Shown here piece after piece: positions 9,159 to 17,420 of a DNA stretch of 46,002 nt. The notes beneath the pieces were generated by a model, which was not told the origin of the DNA, did no database searches, and saw only the letters and a program-made list of their open reading frames with translations. The stretch is from a candidate division FCPU426 bacterium. GTDB taxonomy: Bacteria; Oederibacteriota; Muellerivitia; Muellerivitales; Muellerivitaceae. A program made the translations under genes and the position numbers. Numbering within the stretch: the first letter of the stretch is position 1; the number at the start of each line of letters is the position of its first letter. The stretch covers positions 1 through 46,002 of the forward strand of contig JASHQZ010000153.1 of assembly GCA_030038835.1 (NCBI GenBank), read 5' to 3'.

Positions 9159-9639
9159 GGAATTGACCGCAGAAGAACTTATCAAACTCCTCGGCTTAAA
9201 GCCCCATCCCGAAGGCGGCTATTACCGGGAAAGCTATCGAAGCCCCGGAACCATCCCCGGGCTCAACCCGTCCCGCGCCTTCTCGACCGCCATTTATTAC
9301 CTCTTGGTCCCCGGCGCCGTCTCCAAATTACACCGCCTGCGTTCGGATGAACTGTTCCACTTCCATATGGGCCATCCGGTGACTTGGGCCTTACTGGACC
9401 CGGCTGGAAGCGTGAAAAAAATCACTTTGGGACGGGATTTGCGGAACGGGCAACAACTCCAGATGTTGGTTCCGGCCGGAACATGGTTCGGCGGGGGTTT
9501 AAACCCAGGCGGGCATTACGCTTTGATGGCTACCACCGTGGCGCCGGGCTTTGAGTTTGAGGATTTTGAGCTGGGCCGGCGGGAGGAGCTTTTGCGGGCC
9601 TTCCCCCACGCGGAAAAGGAAATCCTGAAACTGACTTGA
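9109..9639 (+). CDS. Cupin superfamily protein (DUF985-type)
   Basis: LIKLLGLKPHPEGGYYRESYRS, STAIYYLL, LHRLRSDELFHFHMG, GTWFGGGL; overlaps the end of pfk by 50 nt. Confidence 0.85.
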   Translation: MSGSKPPEASELSLGFEELTAEELIKLLGLKPHPEGGYYRESYRSPGTIPGLNPSRAFSTAIYYLLVPGAVSKLHRLRSDELFHFHMGHPVTWALLDPAGSVKKITLGRDLRNGQQLQMLVPAGTWFGGGLNPGGHYALMATTVAPGFEFEDFELGRREELLRAFPHAEKEILKLT

Positions 9640-9704
9640 AACCTTAAAACCGCCCCAATTGTAGTATTAGGAAGCTTCGGATTTTGAGTTCCAAGGAGGA
9701 TGGA

Positions 9705-10121
9705 GTGAAAAAGTTAGCGGCGTTTCTTTTAACGTTGGGTTTCCTGGCGGCTTCCGCGGCCGGATGGGCCGACGACATGGACATGAATCAGGGCGGCAAG
9801 CCCCAGAAAGTGACCCTGACCGGCATCCTGGTGGACGTGGCCTGCTACCTGGATGACGGCGACATCGGGAACGACCACATGGGAATGAAGGGCTGTGGAA
9901 CCCAGTGCCTTAAAGGGGGCAGCCCGGCGGGCCTGCTGGTGGGGAAGAAGCTTTACATCCTGGCCTTCCCGGCGCCGGTTTTCGCCGATTACGTGGGGCA
10001 GCAGGTGGAACTGGCCGGGGACCTCTACGGCACCAGCAACCTGATCCCTACCAAGGCCGCGTCCATCGGCCAGGACGGCAAGAAGACCCCGATCAACATT
10101 AAGGGCAAGGCGATGATGTAA
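9705..10121 (+). CDS. Secreted uncharacterised protein with Cys/His motif
   Basis: GTG start after AAGGAGGA; signal peptide MKKLAAFLLTLGFLAASAAGWA; VDVACYLDDGDIGNDHMGMKGCGTQCLKGGSPAGLLVGKKLYIL. Confidence 0.8.
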   Translation: MKKLAAFLLTLGFLAASAAGWADDMDMNQGGKPQKVTLTGILVDVACYLDDGDIGNDHMGMKGCGTQCLKGGSPAGLLVGKKLYILAFPAPVFADYVGQQVELAGDLYGTSNLIPTKAASIGQDGKKTPINIKGKAMM

Positions 10122-10172
10122 TCAGGGCGGCCGTCCGTCGCCAGCCCTCAGCTGCCAGCCCAGAAGACAATC

Positions 10173-10211
10173 AAAGCCCCGTGGCGGGACTTCCCGAGAC
10201 AGGGCTTTTTT
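10173..10211 (+). terminator. Rho-independent terminator
   Basis: AAAGCCC ... inner CGGGACTTCCCG ... GGGCTTT followed by TTT. Confidence 0.75.
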
Positions 10212-10239
10212 ATTTTCAGCCCTAAAAAGCGACTGTAGA

Positions 10240-11094
10240 ATGCCCCGCATGATGCGAGAACCCAAGACGCCGCGCGAATACCATGTCCGGGCCGCCCTTG
10301 CCATGGCCCAAGTCGCCGCCATTGAGGGCGGCAAGAAAGCGTTGAAGTATTTCCGGAAAAAAGTGCCGGTCATTAAAAAAATCGACCGTTCTCCCGTTAC
10401 CCGGGCCGACCGCGAAGCGGAACAAGTCATCCGAAAATTGCTCCAAAAAGCCTTCCCCGACCACCAGTTGTGCGGGGAGGAATTCGGTTGGGATGAAAGA
10501 AAAAAATCCGACTTTAAGTGGTGGATTGACCCGGTGGACGGCACCCGTCAGTTCATCCGGGGCATTCCGCTCTGGGGAACTTTAATCGCATTGGAGTACA
10601 AGGGCGAAGTCGTGGCGGGGGTCATTCACCACCCGGCGATCGGGCTGACCCTTTCCGCGGCTGAAGGTTTCGGGTGTTTTCGCAACGGGCCCCGAAGATA
10701 CGATGAAACGCGGGTTTCTGTTTCTAAAATTCCAAACCTGAAGGGCGGAACCCTCACTTACGGGGGTCTGCGCCTGACCCCCCTTTCCTACCGGAAAAAA
10801 CTGACGGACTTGATCGCCACCTGTTACGACGACCGGGGTTTTGGGGATTGTTTCGGCCACTCGCTGGTCATCCAGGGCATGGTCGAAGCCATGCTGGACC
10901 CGGTGGTAAAACCCTACGACGTGGCGGCCATCAAGATCTGCGTGGAGGAAGCCGGGGGACGGTTTACGGACCTGAAAGGCCGGGATTCGGTTTACGGCGG
11001 GAACGCTTTATCCAGCAACGGCCTGGTCCATTCGCAAGTTCTCAAGGCCATCCGTTCAAAAGACTCATATAATGATTCTAAACTGAAGGCTTAA
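10240..11094 (+). CDS. Inositol monophosphatase family protein / HisN-like histidinol-phosphatase
   Basis: GEEFGWDE, WWIDPVDGTRQFIRGIPLWGTLIAL, VVKPYDVAAIKICVEEAGGRFTDLKG. Confidence 0.88.
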   Translation: MPRMMREPKTPREYHVRAALAMAQVAAIEGGKKALKYFRKKVPVIKKIDRSPVTRADREAEQVIRKLLQKAFPDHQLCGEEFGWDERKKSDFKWWIDPVDGTRQFIRGIPLWGTLIALEYKGEVVAGVIHHPAIGLTLSAAEGFGCFRNGPRRYDETRVSVSKIPNLKGGTLTYGGLRLTPLSYRKKLTDLIATCYDDRGFGDCFGHSLVIQGMVEAMLDPVVKPYDVAAIKICVEEAGGRFTDLKGRDSVYGGNALSSNGLVHSQVLKAIRSKDSYNDSKLKA

Positions 11095-11138
11095 AAACCC
11101 CCACAACGCGGAACCCAAAAATTTTGGAGGCGTTCTCC

Positions 11139-11405
11139 ATGGGCAATTGGCACGACGCTCACGGCCTCATCGGAATTCTCCTGGTCGGCATATTGACGGG
11201 ATGGCTGGCCAGCAAGCTCGTCCAAGGCAAGGGGATGGGAATCCTCCCCGACATGGTGGTGGGCATCCTGGGCGCCCTTTTGGGAGGTTTTCTCGCCCAT
11301 TTTTTCCACATCCCCATGGACAACTGGCTGGAAACCTTCGGGGTTTACGTCCTGGGGTCGGTGGTGCTGCTAGTTGGCATCCGTCTTTTAAAATCCTCCA
11401 ACTAG
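11139..11405 (+). CDS. GlsB/YeaQ/YmgE-like small membrane protein
   Basis: GILLVGILTGWLASKLVQGKGMGILPDMVVGILGALLGGFL; GGAGG upstream of ATG 11139. Confidence 0.85.
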   Translation: MGNWHDAHGLIGILLVGILTGWLASKLVQGKGMGILPDMVVGILGALLGGFLAHFFHIPMDNWLETFGVYVLGSVVLLVGIRLLKSSN

Positions 11406-11412
11406 GAATCCC

Positions 11413-12162
11413 ATGATCCACAAGAAAAAGGTCATCGTCGTGATGCCGGCCTATAACGCGGCAAAGACCCTCAAGAAAACCTATGACGAGATCCCCAAAG
11501 ACATCGTGGATGAAATCATCCTGGTGGACGACGCCAGCCGGGATGAAACGGCCCAACTGGCGAAGAAACTGAAAATAAAGACCTTCGTCCATCCCCGGAA
11601 CAGGGGGTACGGCGGCAACCAAAAGACCTGTTACGCCGCGGCTTTGAAGCGAAAAGCCGATATCGTGATCATGCTGCATCCGGATTACCAGTACACTCCC
11701 AAACTGGTTCCCGCCATGGCTTATATGCTGGCCTCGGGCGAATACGACGTGGTGCTGGGCTCGCGCATTTTGGGCGGACAGGCCCTGAAAGGCGGCATGC
11801 CGCCTTACAAATATATCAGCAACCGCTTCCTCACTTTCACCCAAAACATCCTCATGGGGGCCAAACTTTCCGAATACCACACGGGATACCGGGCCTTTAC
11901 CCGGAAGGTCCTGGAATCCATTCCCATGGAGAAAAATTCCGACGACTTCATCTTCGATAACCAGATGCTCTCACAGATCCACTATTTGGGTTTCCGCATC
12001 GCCGAGGTTACCTGCCCGGCCAAGTATTTCGCCGAGGCGTCCTCCATCAATTTCGTGCGCAGCACGAAATACGGTTTAGGGTGCCTTTGGACCGCCCTGC
12101 AGTTTCGCCTCAGCAAAATGGGGTTTAAATTCGGCCTCTTTAACTTCGATTCAAAACGGTAG
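11413..12162 (+). CDS. Glycosyltransferase family 2
   Basis: VIVVMPAYNAAKTLKKTYDEIPKDIVDEIILVDDASRDET, RNRGYGGNQKTCY, VVLGSRILGG. Confidence 0.92.
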   Translation: MIHKKKVIVVMPAYNAAKTLKKTYDEIPKDIVDEIILVDDASRDETAQLAKKLKIKTFVHPRNRGYGGNQKTCYAAALKRKADIVIMLHPDYQYTPKLVPAMAYMLASGEYDVVLGSRILGGQALKGGMPPYKYISNRFLTFTQNILMGAKLSEYHTGYRAFTRKVLESIPMEKNSDDFIFDNQMLSQIHYLGFRIAEVTCPAKYFAEASSINFVRSTKYGLGCLWTALQFRLSKMGFKFGLFNFDSKR

Positions 12163-12230
12163 GGGCGCGTGGCCGTGCATGCCGGGAGCCCCTGGCCCGA
12201 AGCGGACAGCCGATGTTGGGGGAGCTGGAT

Positions 12231-13718
12231 ATGTCCAAATTGATCCTCGCCATTGACCAGGGAACAACGGGCACCCGGACCTACCTTTTCGACCATTCGG
12301 GCAAGGTCGCGGGGAGCGCCTACCAGGAATTCACCCAATATTTCCCCAAGCCGGGCTGGGTGGAGCACGACGCCGACGAGATATGGCGGACGGCCGATGT
12401 AACCGGGCGGAAGGCCTTGAAATCGGCCGGAGCAAAGCCTTCCCAAGTCGCGGCCATCGGCATCACCAACCAACGTGAAACAACGGTTATTTGGGACCGA
12501 AAGACCGGGAAACCCCTCCACCACGCCATTGTCTGGCAATGCCGAAGGACGGCCCACCGCTGCGACCAGCTCAAGGCCCAGGGCAGGGAAAAGCTGTTTT
12601 TAAGCAAGACCGGCCTGGTCATTGATGCTTATTTTTCCGGCACCAAGGTGGAGTGGCTGCTGCAAAACGTGCCTGGCGCCGCCCGGAAAGCGGCCAGGGG
12701 CGAACTGGCTTTCGGAACCATCGACACCTGGCTTTTATGGAAGCTTACCGGAGGCCGCTTCCATGCCACGGATTATTCCAACGCCTCCCGCACCCTTCTT
12801 TTTAATATCCGCGCCAAGCAATGGGATTCCCGGCTATTAAAAATCCTTCATGTGCCCGCTTCGCTTTTGCCCAAGGTCCAGGCCTCCGCCAGCCGGTTCG
12901 GAGTCACCTCCGGCCGCAGCTACCTTGGCGAAGGCATCCCCATTACGGGCATCGCGGGGGACCAACAGGCCGCCCTTTTTGGCCAAGGATGCCATGAGCC
13001 TGGAACCTTGAAGAATACTTATGGAACAGGTTGCTTCCTCCTCTTGAACCTGGGGAAGAAACACCTTCTTTCGAAGAACAAACTTTTAACCACCCTGGCT
13101 TGTGACGGGAAGGGCCAGCCGGTTTACGCCCTGGAGGGGGCGGTCTTCATCGGAGGCGCGGCCATCCAATGGGTCCGGGACGGATTACAACTCATCCAAA
13201 CCTCACCCGAATCCGAGGAGCTGGCCAAGAAGGTACCGGACACGGGCGGAGTTTACTTGGTGCCGGCCTTTGTCGGATTGGGCGCGCCCTATTGGGACGC
13301 GCACGCAAGGGGGGCCTTGGTTGGGCTGACCCGAGGAACCCAAAAAGAACACGTGGTCCGGGCCGCCTTGGAATCCCTGGCTTATCAAACCCGCGATGTG
13401 GCGGATGCCATGATGAGGGATTCCCGGTTGAAGTTGAAGGAACTTCGCGTGGACGGCGGCGCCTGCAAGAACAACCTGCTCATGCAGTTCCAGGCGGATA
13501 TCCTCAACGTGAAAATCAACCGGCCCCAAGTGGTGGAAACCACGGCCATGGGAGCGGCTTTCCTGGCCGGATTGCAAGCAGGCTATTGGAAGGACAGCGG
13601 CGAAATCCAAAAGATCCGCAGGACGGATGAAATTTTCAAACCCCATATGCGGGAAGCCGATCGCCGCCGGTTATGGGGCGGATGGAAAACAGCCGTTCGA
13701 CAAGTCCTGACAACCTGA
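12231..13718 (+). CDS. glpK: Glycerol kinase
   Basis: MSKLILAIDQGTTGTRTYLFDHSGKV, GITNQRETTVIWDRKTGKPLHHAIVWQCRRTA, YGTGCFLLLNLG, LRVDGGACKNNLLMQFQADIL. Confidence 0.96.
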   Translation: MSKLILAIDQGTTGTRTYLFDHSGKVAGSAYQEFTQYFPKPGWVEHDADEIWRTADVTGRKALKSAGAKPSQVAAIGITNQRETTVIWDRKTGKPLHHAIVWQCRRTAHRCDQLKAQGREKLFLSKTGLVIDAYFSGTKVEWLLQNVPGAARKAARGELAFGTIDTWLLWKLTGGRFHATDYSNASRTLLFNIRAKQWDSRLLKILHVPASLLPKVQASASRFGVTSGRSYLGEGIPITGIAGDQQAALFGQGCHEPGTLKNTYGTGCFLLLNLGKKHLLSKNKLLTTLACDGKGQPVYALEGAVFIGGAAIQWVRDGLQLIQTSPESEELAKKVPDTGGVYLVPAFVGLGAPYWDAHARGALVGLTRGTQKEHVVRAALESLAYQTRDVADAMMRDSRLKLKELRVDGGACKNNLLMQFQADILNVKINRPQVVETTAMGAAFLAGLQAGYWKDSGEIQKIRRTDEIFKPHMREADRRRLWGGWKTAVRQVLTT

Positions 13719-13727
13719 TCCGGGAAC

Positions 13728-14279
13728 TTATTTTCCAAGCGCGTTTTTAACCGCCGTTAAAATTTCATTCTCCTCAACCGTCGTCGGCCGCACATCCACC
13801 AAGGTTTTTCCCGCCACCACTTGCGGGCTTATCGCGTCCGCCTCCACCAGCGTTTCCTTCGCGCCCTGCGGAATCAGGTGCACTTGAAAATCCGCGATGA
13901 ACTCCAAGGGCGTCTCCCAGAAATCCGTATAGACTTCCGACTTGCAAACCGGGTTGCGGTTGCAGCTGATGTACACATCGTTTTCGTTCACGGGATTCTT
14001 GAAAATTTTAATTTCGGCGGGATGCCGGTCGCCCTTCCAATACAAAGTAAATGTCGGGGGAAAATTCGGGGATTTTTGAAAAATGCCCTGCGGATTTCCT
14101 TTAAAGACTTGATTGAGGGCCTTTTGGACCTTGTAAACCGACCCCTTGAGGACCATCTGGGTGGGGCAGGGCTGTGGAAGAGGATGGGTGATCACCCTGG
14201 GCCTCCAGCAACCCATCAGCCCTAAAACTGCTAAAAAAGCCCAAAATTTCAAGGCTTTTTTCACTTTTTGAACTTTCAA
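13728..14279 (-). CDS. Predicted lipoprotein, unknown function
   Basis: 183 aa; hydrophobic leader with lipobox LGLMGC; divergent from mraZ. Confidence 0.65.
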   Translation of the reverse strand: MKVQKVKKALKFWAFLAVLGLMGCWRPRVITHPLPQPCPTQMVLKGSVYKVQKALNQVFKGNPQGIFQKSPNFPPTFTLYWKGDRHPAEIKIFKNPVNENDVYISCNRNPVCKSEVYTDFWETPLEFIADFQVHLIPQGAKETLVEADAISPQVVAGKTLVDVRPTTVEENEILTAVKNALGK

Positions 14280-14352
14280 TCCTTAACGCTCCATTAAAAA
14301 AACCTTCCAACTTGCCCCATCTTACACCGTCTTGACGTTTCAGTAGCCATGT

Positions 14353-14382
14353 AAAATCCGCTATTTTTCAGCAAAATCCGCT
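14353..14382. repeat. Direct repeat AAAATCCGCT x2, exactly 20 bp apart, immediately upstream of mraZ -35
   Basis: Copies at 14353-14362 and 14373-14382. Confidence 0.85.
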
Positions 14383-14410
14383 TGACGGGGTCAAAAAGTG
14401 GAACAATAAT
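14382..14410 (+). promoter_or_regulatory. sigma70-type promoter of the dcw cluster
   Basis: TTGACG (14382-14387) - 17 nt - AATAAT (14405-14410). Confidence 0.75.
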
Positions 14411-14445
14411 GGCGCGAAGTGGGGGATAGTGGTAAAAAGTGGGGA
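14396..14445 (+). promoter_or_regulatory. MraZ-type operator: five tandem TGG boxes
   Basis: AAAGTGGAAC AATAATGGCGC GAAGTGGGGG ATAGTGGTAA AAAGTGGGGA; TGG at 14399, 14410, 14420, 14430, 14440 (spacing 11,10,10,10). Confidence 0.8.
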
Positions 14446-14486
14446 AATTTTAAAATATCCTTATTTTTCAAGGCTTTGGAGGCCTC

Positions 14487-14945
14487 GTGTTCCGAGGGAT
14501 CTTTCACAACTCAGTGGACGACAAGGGGCGCACGAGCATTCCGGCGCGGTTCCGCGAACAAATCCGTGACGGACACGAAACGCCGCTGGTTTTGACCTTG
14601 GGTTTCGACCAATGCCTTTTCCTCTACCCCATGGATGCCTGGAAAAAGATCGAGGAGAAGCTGGCCGCCTTGGACACCTTGAACTCGGAAGTCCGCCAGT
14701 TCCAACGCACGATTTTGAAGGCCACCGATGAGGTGGAGATGGACCAGCAGGGACGCATTGTGATTTCGCCGGTTTTGCGGAAAGAAGCTGGCATCCACAA
14801 GAGCGTGGTGATCGTGGGGATGCTCCACCGCATCGAAATCTGGGACAAGGAGAAATACGAGAACTACCACGCCCAGACGACGCAATCGCTTGAACTTTTG
14901 GGCCAGAAGCTCTCTGACAAGGGCATTCAATCGCTGACGCTTTAA
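14487..14945 (+). CDS. mraZ: Transcriptional regulator MraZ
   Basis: MFRGIFHNSVDDKGRTSIPARFRE; second half DQQGRIVISPVLRKEAGI; first gene of dcw cluster. Confidence 0.95.
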   Translation: MFRGIFHNSVDDKGRTSIPARFREQIRDGHETPLVLTLGFDQCLFLYPMDAWKKIEEKLAALDTLNSEVRQFQRTILKATDEVEMDQQGRIVISPVLRKEAGIHKSVVIVGMLHRIEIWDKEKYENYHAQTTQSLELLGQKLSDKGIQSLTL

Positions 14946-15010
14946 CAAGGGCCGGTAGGCGACCCTGAAAGGCGCCTCCCCGGTCCCAGGCTTCTTGGGA
15001 GGGTGAAGAG

Positions 15011-15364
15011 ATGGAAATCGGAATCGAGATCAAGGAAAGGTTCTCCTTGGTCCACGTGAACGGCGATTTGAGCGAAGGCGACCTGGGGAAACTGGGCAAC
15101 GCGATCGAAACCTTGATGAAGAAGGGCTACTTGCACGTGGTTTTGGACTTGACCGGCGTTCCTTACATGAACGCCAAAGGGTTGGGGGCCCTGGTCAACC
15201 ATTGGACCCGCGTGCGCTTCAAGAGGGGGGATCTCCGCATTGTCGGCCTCAATAGCCGCCTCCTGCACCTGTTTAGGGTCATGGGCGTGGACGTCCTTTT
15301 TGACATCTACCAGGATGTCCACGAAATGATGGAGAAGACGGGACGGCTTCCCGCGATCGCATGA
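15011..15364 (+). CDS. STAS-domain (anti-sigma factor antagonist-like) protein
   Basis: 117 aa; VHVNGDLSEGDLGKLGNAIETLMKKGYLHVVLDLTGVPYMNAKGLGALVNHWTR...LFRVMGVDVLFDIYQDVHEMM. Confidence 0.88.
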   Translation: MEIGIEIKERFSLVHVNGDLSEGDLGKLGNAIETLMKKGYLHVVLDLTGVPYMNAKGLGALVNHWTRVRFKRGDLRIVGLNSRLLHLFRVMGVDVLFDIYQDVHEMMEKTGRLPAIA

Positions 15365-15451
15365 AGAAAATTTCGCACTCATTTCCATACCTCGGGCGAA
15401 GCCCGATTTAAAAGGGTAAATGGGGGAAAAACCAACAACTGCCAAAGTGGT

Positions 15452-15799
15452 TTGGAGGGGAAATTGGCCGTTTATACGACGAACGAAACCATTACCGTGC
15501 TGCGCCTTTCGGGCGACATCGGCGTTTCCGACATGGAGGCGCTTCTGCGCAAGATGACGGACCTGGTCTTGGGGAACAAGAACAAGGCGGTCCTGAACTT
15601 CCGACAGGTGAAGCACATCTCCCTTAACGCCATCTCCAAGCTGGCCGAGCGCAACCAGCGTTTCCGGGCCTTGGGCGGGGAGGTCAAATTGGCCGGGCTG
15701 ACTCCCTACGTCGCCAACCTGTTCAAGCTCGTCGGGGCCTATTCGGGCTTTGATGTGGTCCTGGATGAGGAAGAAGCCGTCGCCCGCTTTGAAAGCTGA
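15452..15799 (+). CDS. STAS-domain-like protein (second copy)
   Basis: TVLRLSGDIGVSDMEALLRKMTDLVLGNKNKAVLNFRQVKHISLNAISKLAERNQRFRALGGEVKLAGLTPYVANLFKLVG. TTG at 15464 is a likely alternative start (RBS GGAGGGG lies within the 15452 extension). Confidence 0.8.
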   Translation: MEGKLAVYTTNETITVLRLSGDIGVSDMEALLRKMTDLVLGNKNKAVLNFRQVKHISLNAISKLAERNQRFRALGGEVKLAGLTPYVANLFKLVGAYSGFDVVLDEEEAVARFES

Positions 15800-16766
15800 G
15801 CAAACCCATATACCGGTCCTCTTAAAGGAAACGGTGGAATGGTTGTCCCCGCCTCCCGACGGGGTAGTGCTGGATATGACGGTCGGGATGGGCGGCCACG
15901 CGCAGGAGCTTTTGAAATCCCTTCCGCGGGGCCGCCTGGTTGGGTTGGACCAGGATGCCGATGCCCTTCAACACGCTGGCCGAGCACTCAGGAAGGACCC
16001 CCGGGTCTCCCTGTTCAAGGCTAACTTCGCCGACATCCTGTGGGTGCTAAAAGACCTTTCGATCAGCGAGGTTGACAGCGTGTTGATGGATATTGGCGTA
16101 TCCTCCCTTCAATTGGACACGGCCGGGCGCGGCTTTTCATTCGGCCTGGACGGCCCCCTGGACATGCGCATGGACATCCATTCGGGCCACACGGCCGCTT
16201 GGGTCGTGAACACCTACCCGGAAGGGAAGCTTTCCAAAGTCATCTTCGAGTACGGCGAGGAACCCAAGGCGCGCGCCCTGGCCCGGGCCATCGTGAGGGC
16301 CCGGGAGCAAAAGCATTTGGAAACCACCGGGGAACTGGCCGCGCTGGCCTTGCGAGTCTTGGGCAAACCCCGCCCCAAGCGGGGGGAGCCGTCCCGGCAC
16401 CCCGCCACCCGGCTTTTCCAGGCCCTCCGTATCGAGGTCAACCGCGAGCTGGAAGTACTGGAAAAGGGCTTGAAAGCGGCCCTTTACTTCTTAAAACCGG
16501 GCGGCCGGATCGCCGCCATTACCTTTCATTCGCTGGAAGACCGCATCGTCAAACAGTTCTTCAAAACCGAGGCCATGGACTGCCTCTGCCCGCCCGATAT
16601 CCCCCAATGCGTTTGCGGACACAAGGCCTCTCTGCGGATCCTGACCGGCAAGCCCGTGACGGCCTCCGAAGAGGAGGTCCGCCAAAACCCCCGGTCCCGA
16701 AGCGCGAAGCTCCGGGCCGCGGAAAAACTGCGGCCATCGGTCGTTAGCCCTCCATCCTCGGTTTGA
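15750..16766 (+). CDS. rsmH: 16S rRNA (cytosine(1402)-N(4))-methyltransferase
   Basis: HIPVLLKETVEWLSPPPDGVVLDMTVGMGGH, GVSSLQLDTAGRGFSFGLDGPLDMRMD, ITFHSLEDRIVKQFF. Start uncertain; TTG 15789 (MKAEQTHIPVLL) is possible. Confidence 0.95.
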   Translation: MMWSWMRKKPSPALKAEQTHIPVLLKETVEWLSPPPDGVVLDMTVGMGGHAQELLKSLPRGRLVGLDQDADALQHAGRALRKDPRVSLFKANFADILWVLKDLSISEVDSVLMDIGVSSLQLDTAGRGFSFGLDGPLDMRMDIHSGHTAAWVVNTYPEGKLSKVIFEYGEEPKARALARAIVRAREQKHLETTGELAALALRVLGKPRPKRGEPSRHPATRLFQALRIEVNRELEVLEKGLKAALYFLKPGGRIAAITFHSLEDRIVKQFFKTEAMDCLCPPDIPQCVCGHKASLRILTGKPVTASEEEVRQNPRSRSAKLRAAEKLRPSVVSPPSSV

Positions 16767-16783
16767 AAGGGAACGGTCAAACC

Positions 16784-17215
16784 ATGCAGTCGACAGGCAC
16801 GATCAACATCGGGATGAAGAAGGCCGGGGAGATCCTCGACGCGGGCCTTTTCTGGCGCGGCAACCTGGCCAAGGCTGTCAAACGGCGCGATTTCAGGGGC
16901 ACGCTGGGGGGGGTCCTGGCCCTGAGCCTTTTCCTTTTTTTTTACGTCTGGCAGCACATGCAGGCGGTCAAGCTGGGTTACGAGGTACAGGAGCTGAAAA
17001 TGGAGAAACAGGAATTGACCAACCAATATTACTACCTCAAGTTCCAAATGTACGACGTGAACAGCCTCACGCGGGTGGAAAAAGTGGCAAGGGACCAGTT
17101 GGGGATGGTGACGCCCCGGGCGGACCAAATCGTCATTTTGGACGATGGGACCTCCTTTTATCCGCGATGGTTCTCCTTTTGGACCAGCGCGATGAAAAAA
17201 ACGGATGCCAAGTGA
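16784..17215 (+). CDS. ftsL: FtsL-like cell division protein
   Basis: Single TM (VLALSLFLFFYVW) followed by coiled-coil-like segment; VNSLTRVEKVARDQLGMVTPRADQIV; position between rsmH and ftsI. Confidence 0.8.
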   Translation: MQSTGTINIGMKKAGEILDAGLFWRGNLAKAVKRRDFRGTLGGVLALSLFLFFYVWQHMQAVKLGYEVQELKMEKQELTNQYYYLKFQMYDVNSLTRVEKVARDQLGMVTPRADQIVILDDGTSFYPRWFSFWTSAMKKTDAK

Positions 17216-17222
17216 GCCGCCG

Positions 17223-17420
17223 ATGAACGCGGAGAAGCCCCACAAGATTAAACAAAAGGAAATTCGGCCACGGACGCGTGGGAGGAATGGGGCCGGCCCA
17301 AACCCAAAGGCGGGCCAACCTGCTTATTCTTTTCGCCCCCCTCCATCCCCTGGATCCCCTTCACCTGTGGCCCAACCCTTTTTTGATTTGGAATCGGCTG
17401 TTGCTTCGGAGTCCCTATGA
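17223..17420 (+). CDS. Putative 65-aa Pro-rich small protein between ftsL and ftsI
   Basis: MNAEKPHKIKQKEIRPRTRGRNGAGPNPKAGQPAYSFRPPPSPGSPSPVAQPFFDLESAVASESL*; its TGA overlaps the ftsI ATG (ATGA). Confidence 0.4.
   Translation: MNAEKPHKIKQKEIRPRTRGRNGAGPNPKAGQPAYSFRPPPSPGSPSPVAQPFFDLESAVASESL

Noticed and set aside
14941-15010. Known riboswitch (for example c-di-GMP type) in the mraZ-STAS leader
   Set aside because: Stem-loops are present but I could not match the conserved core of any riboswitch class I know; reported only as possible alternative helices.
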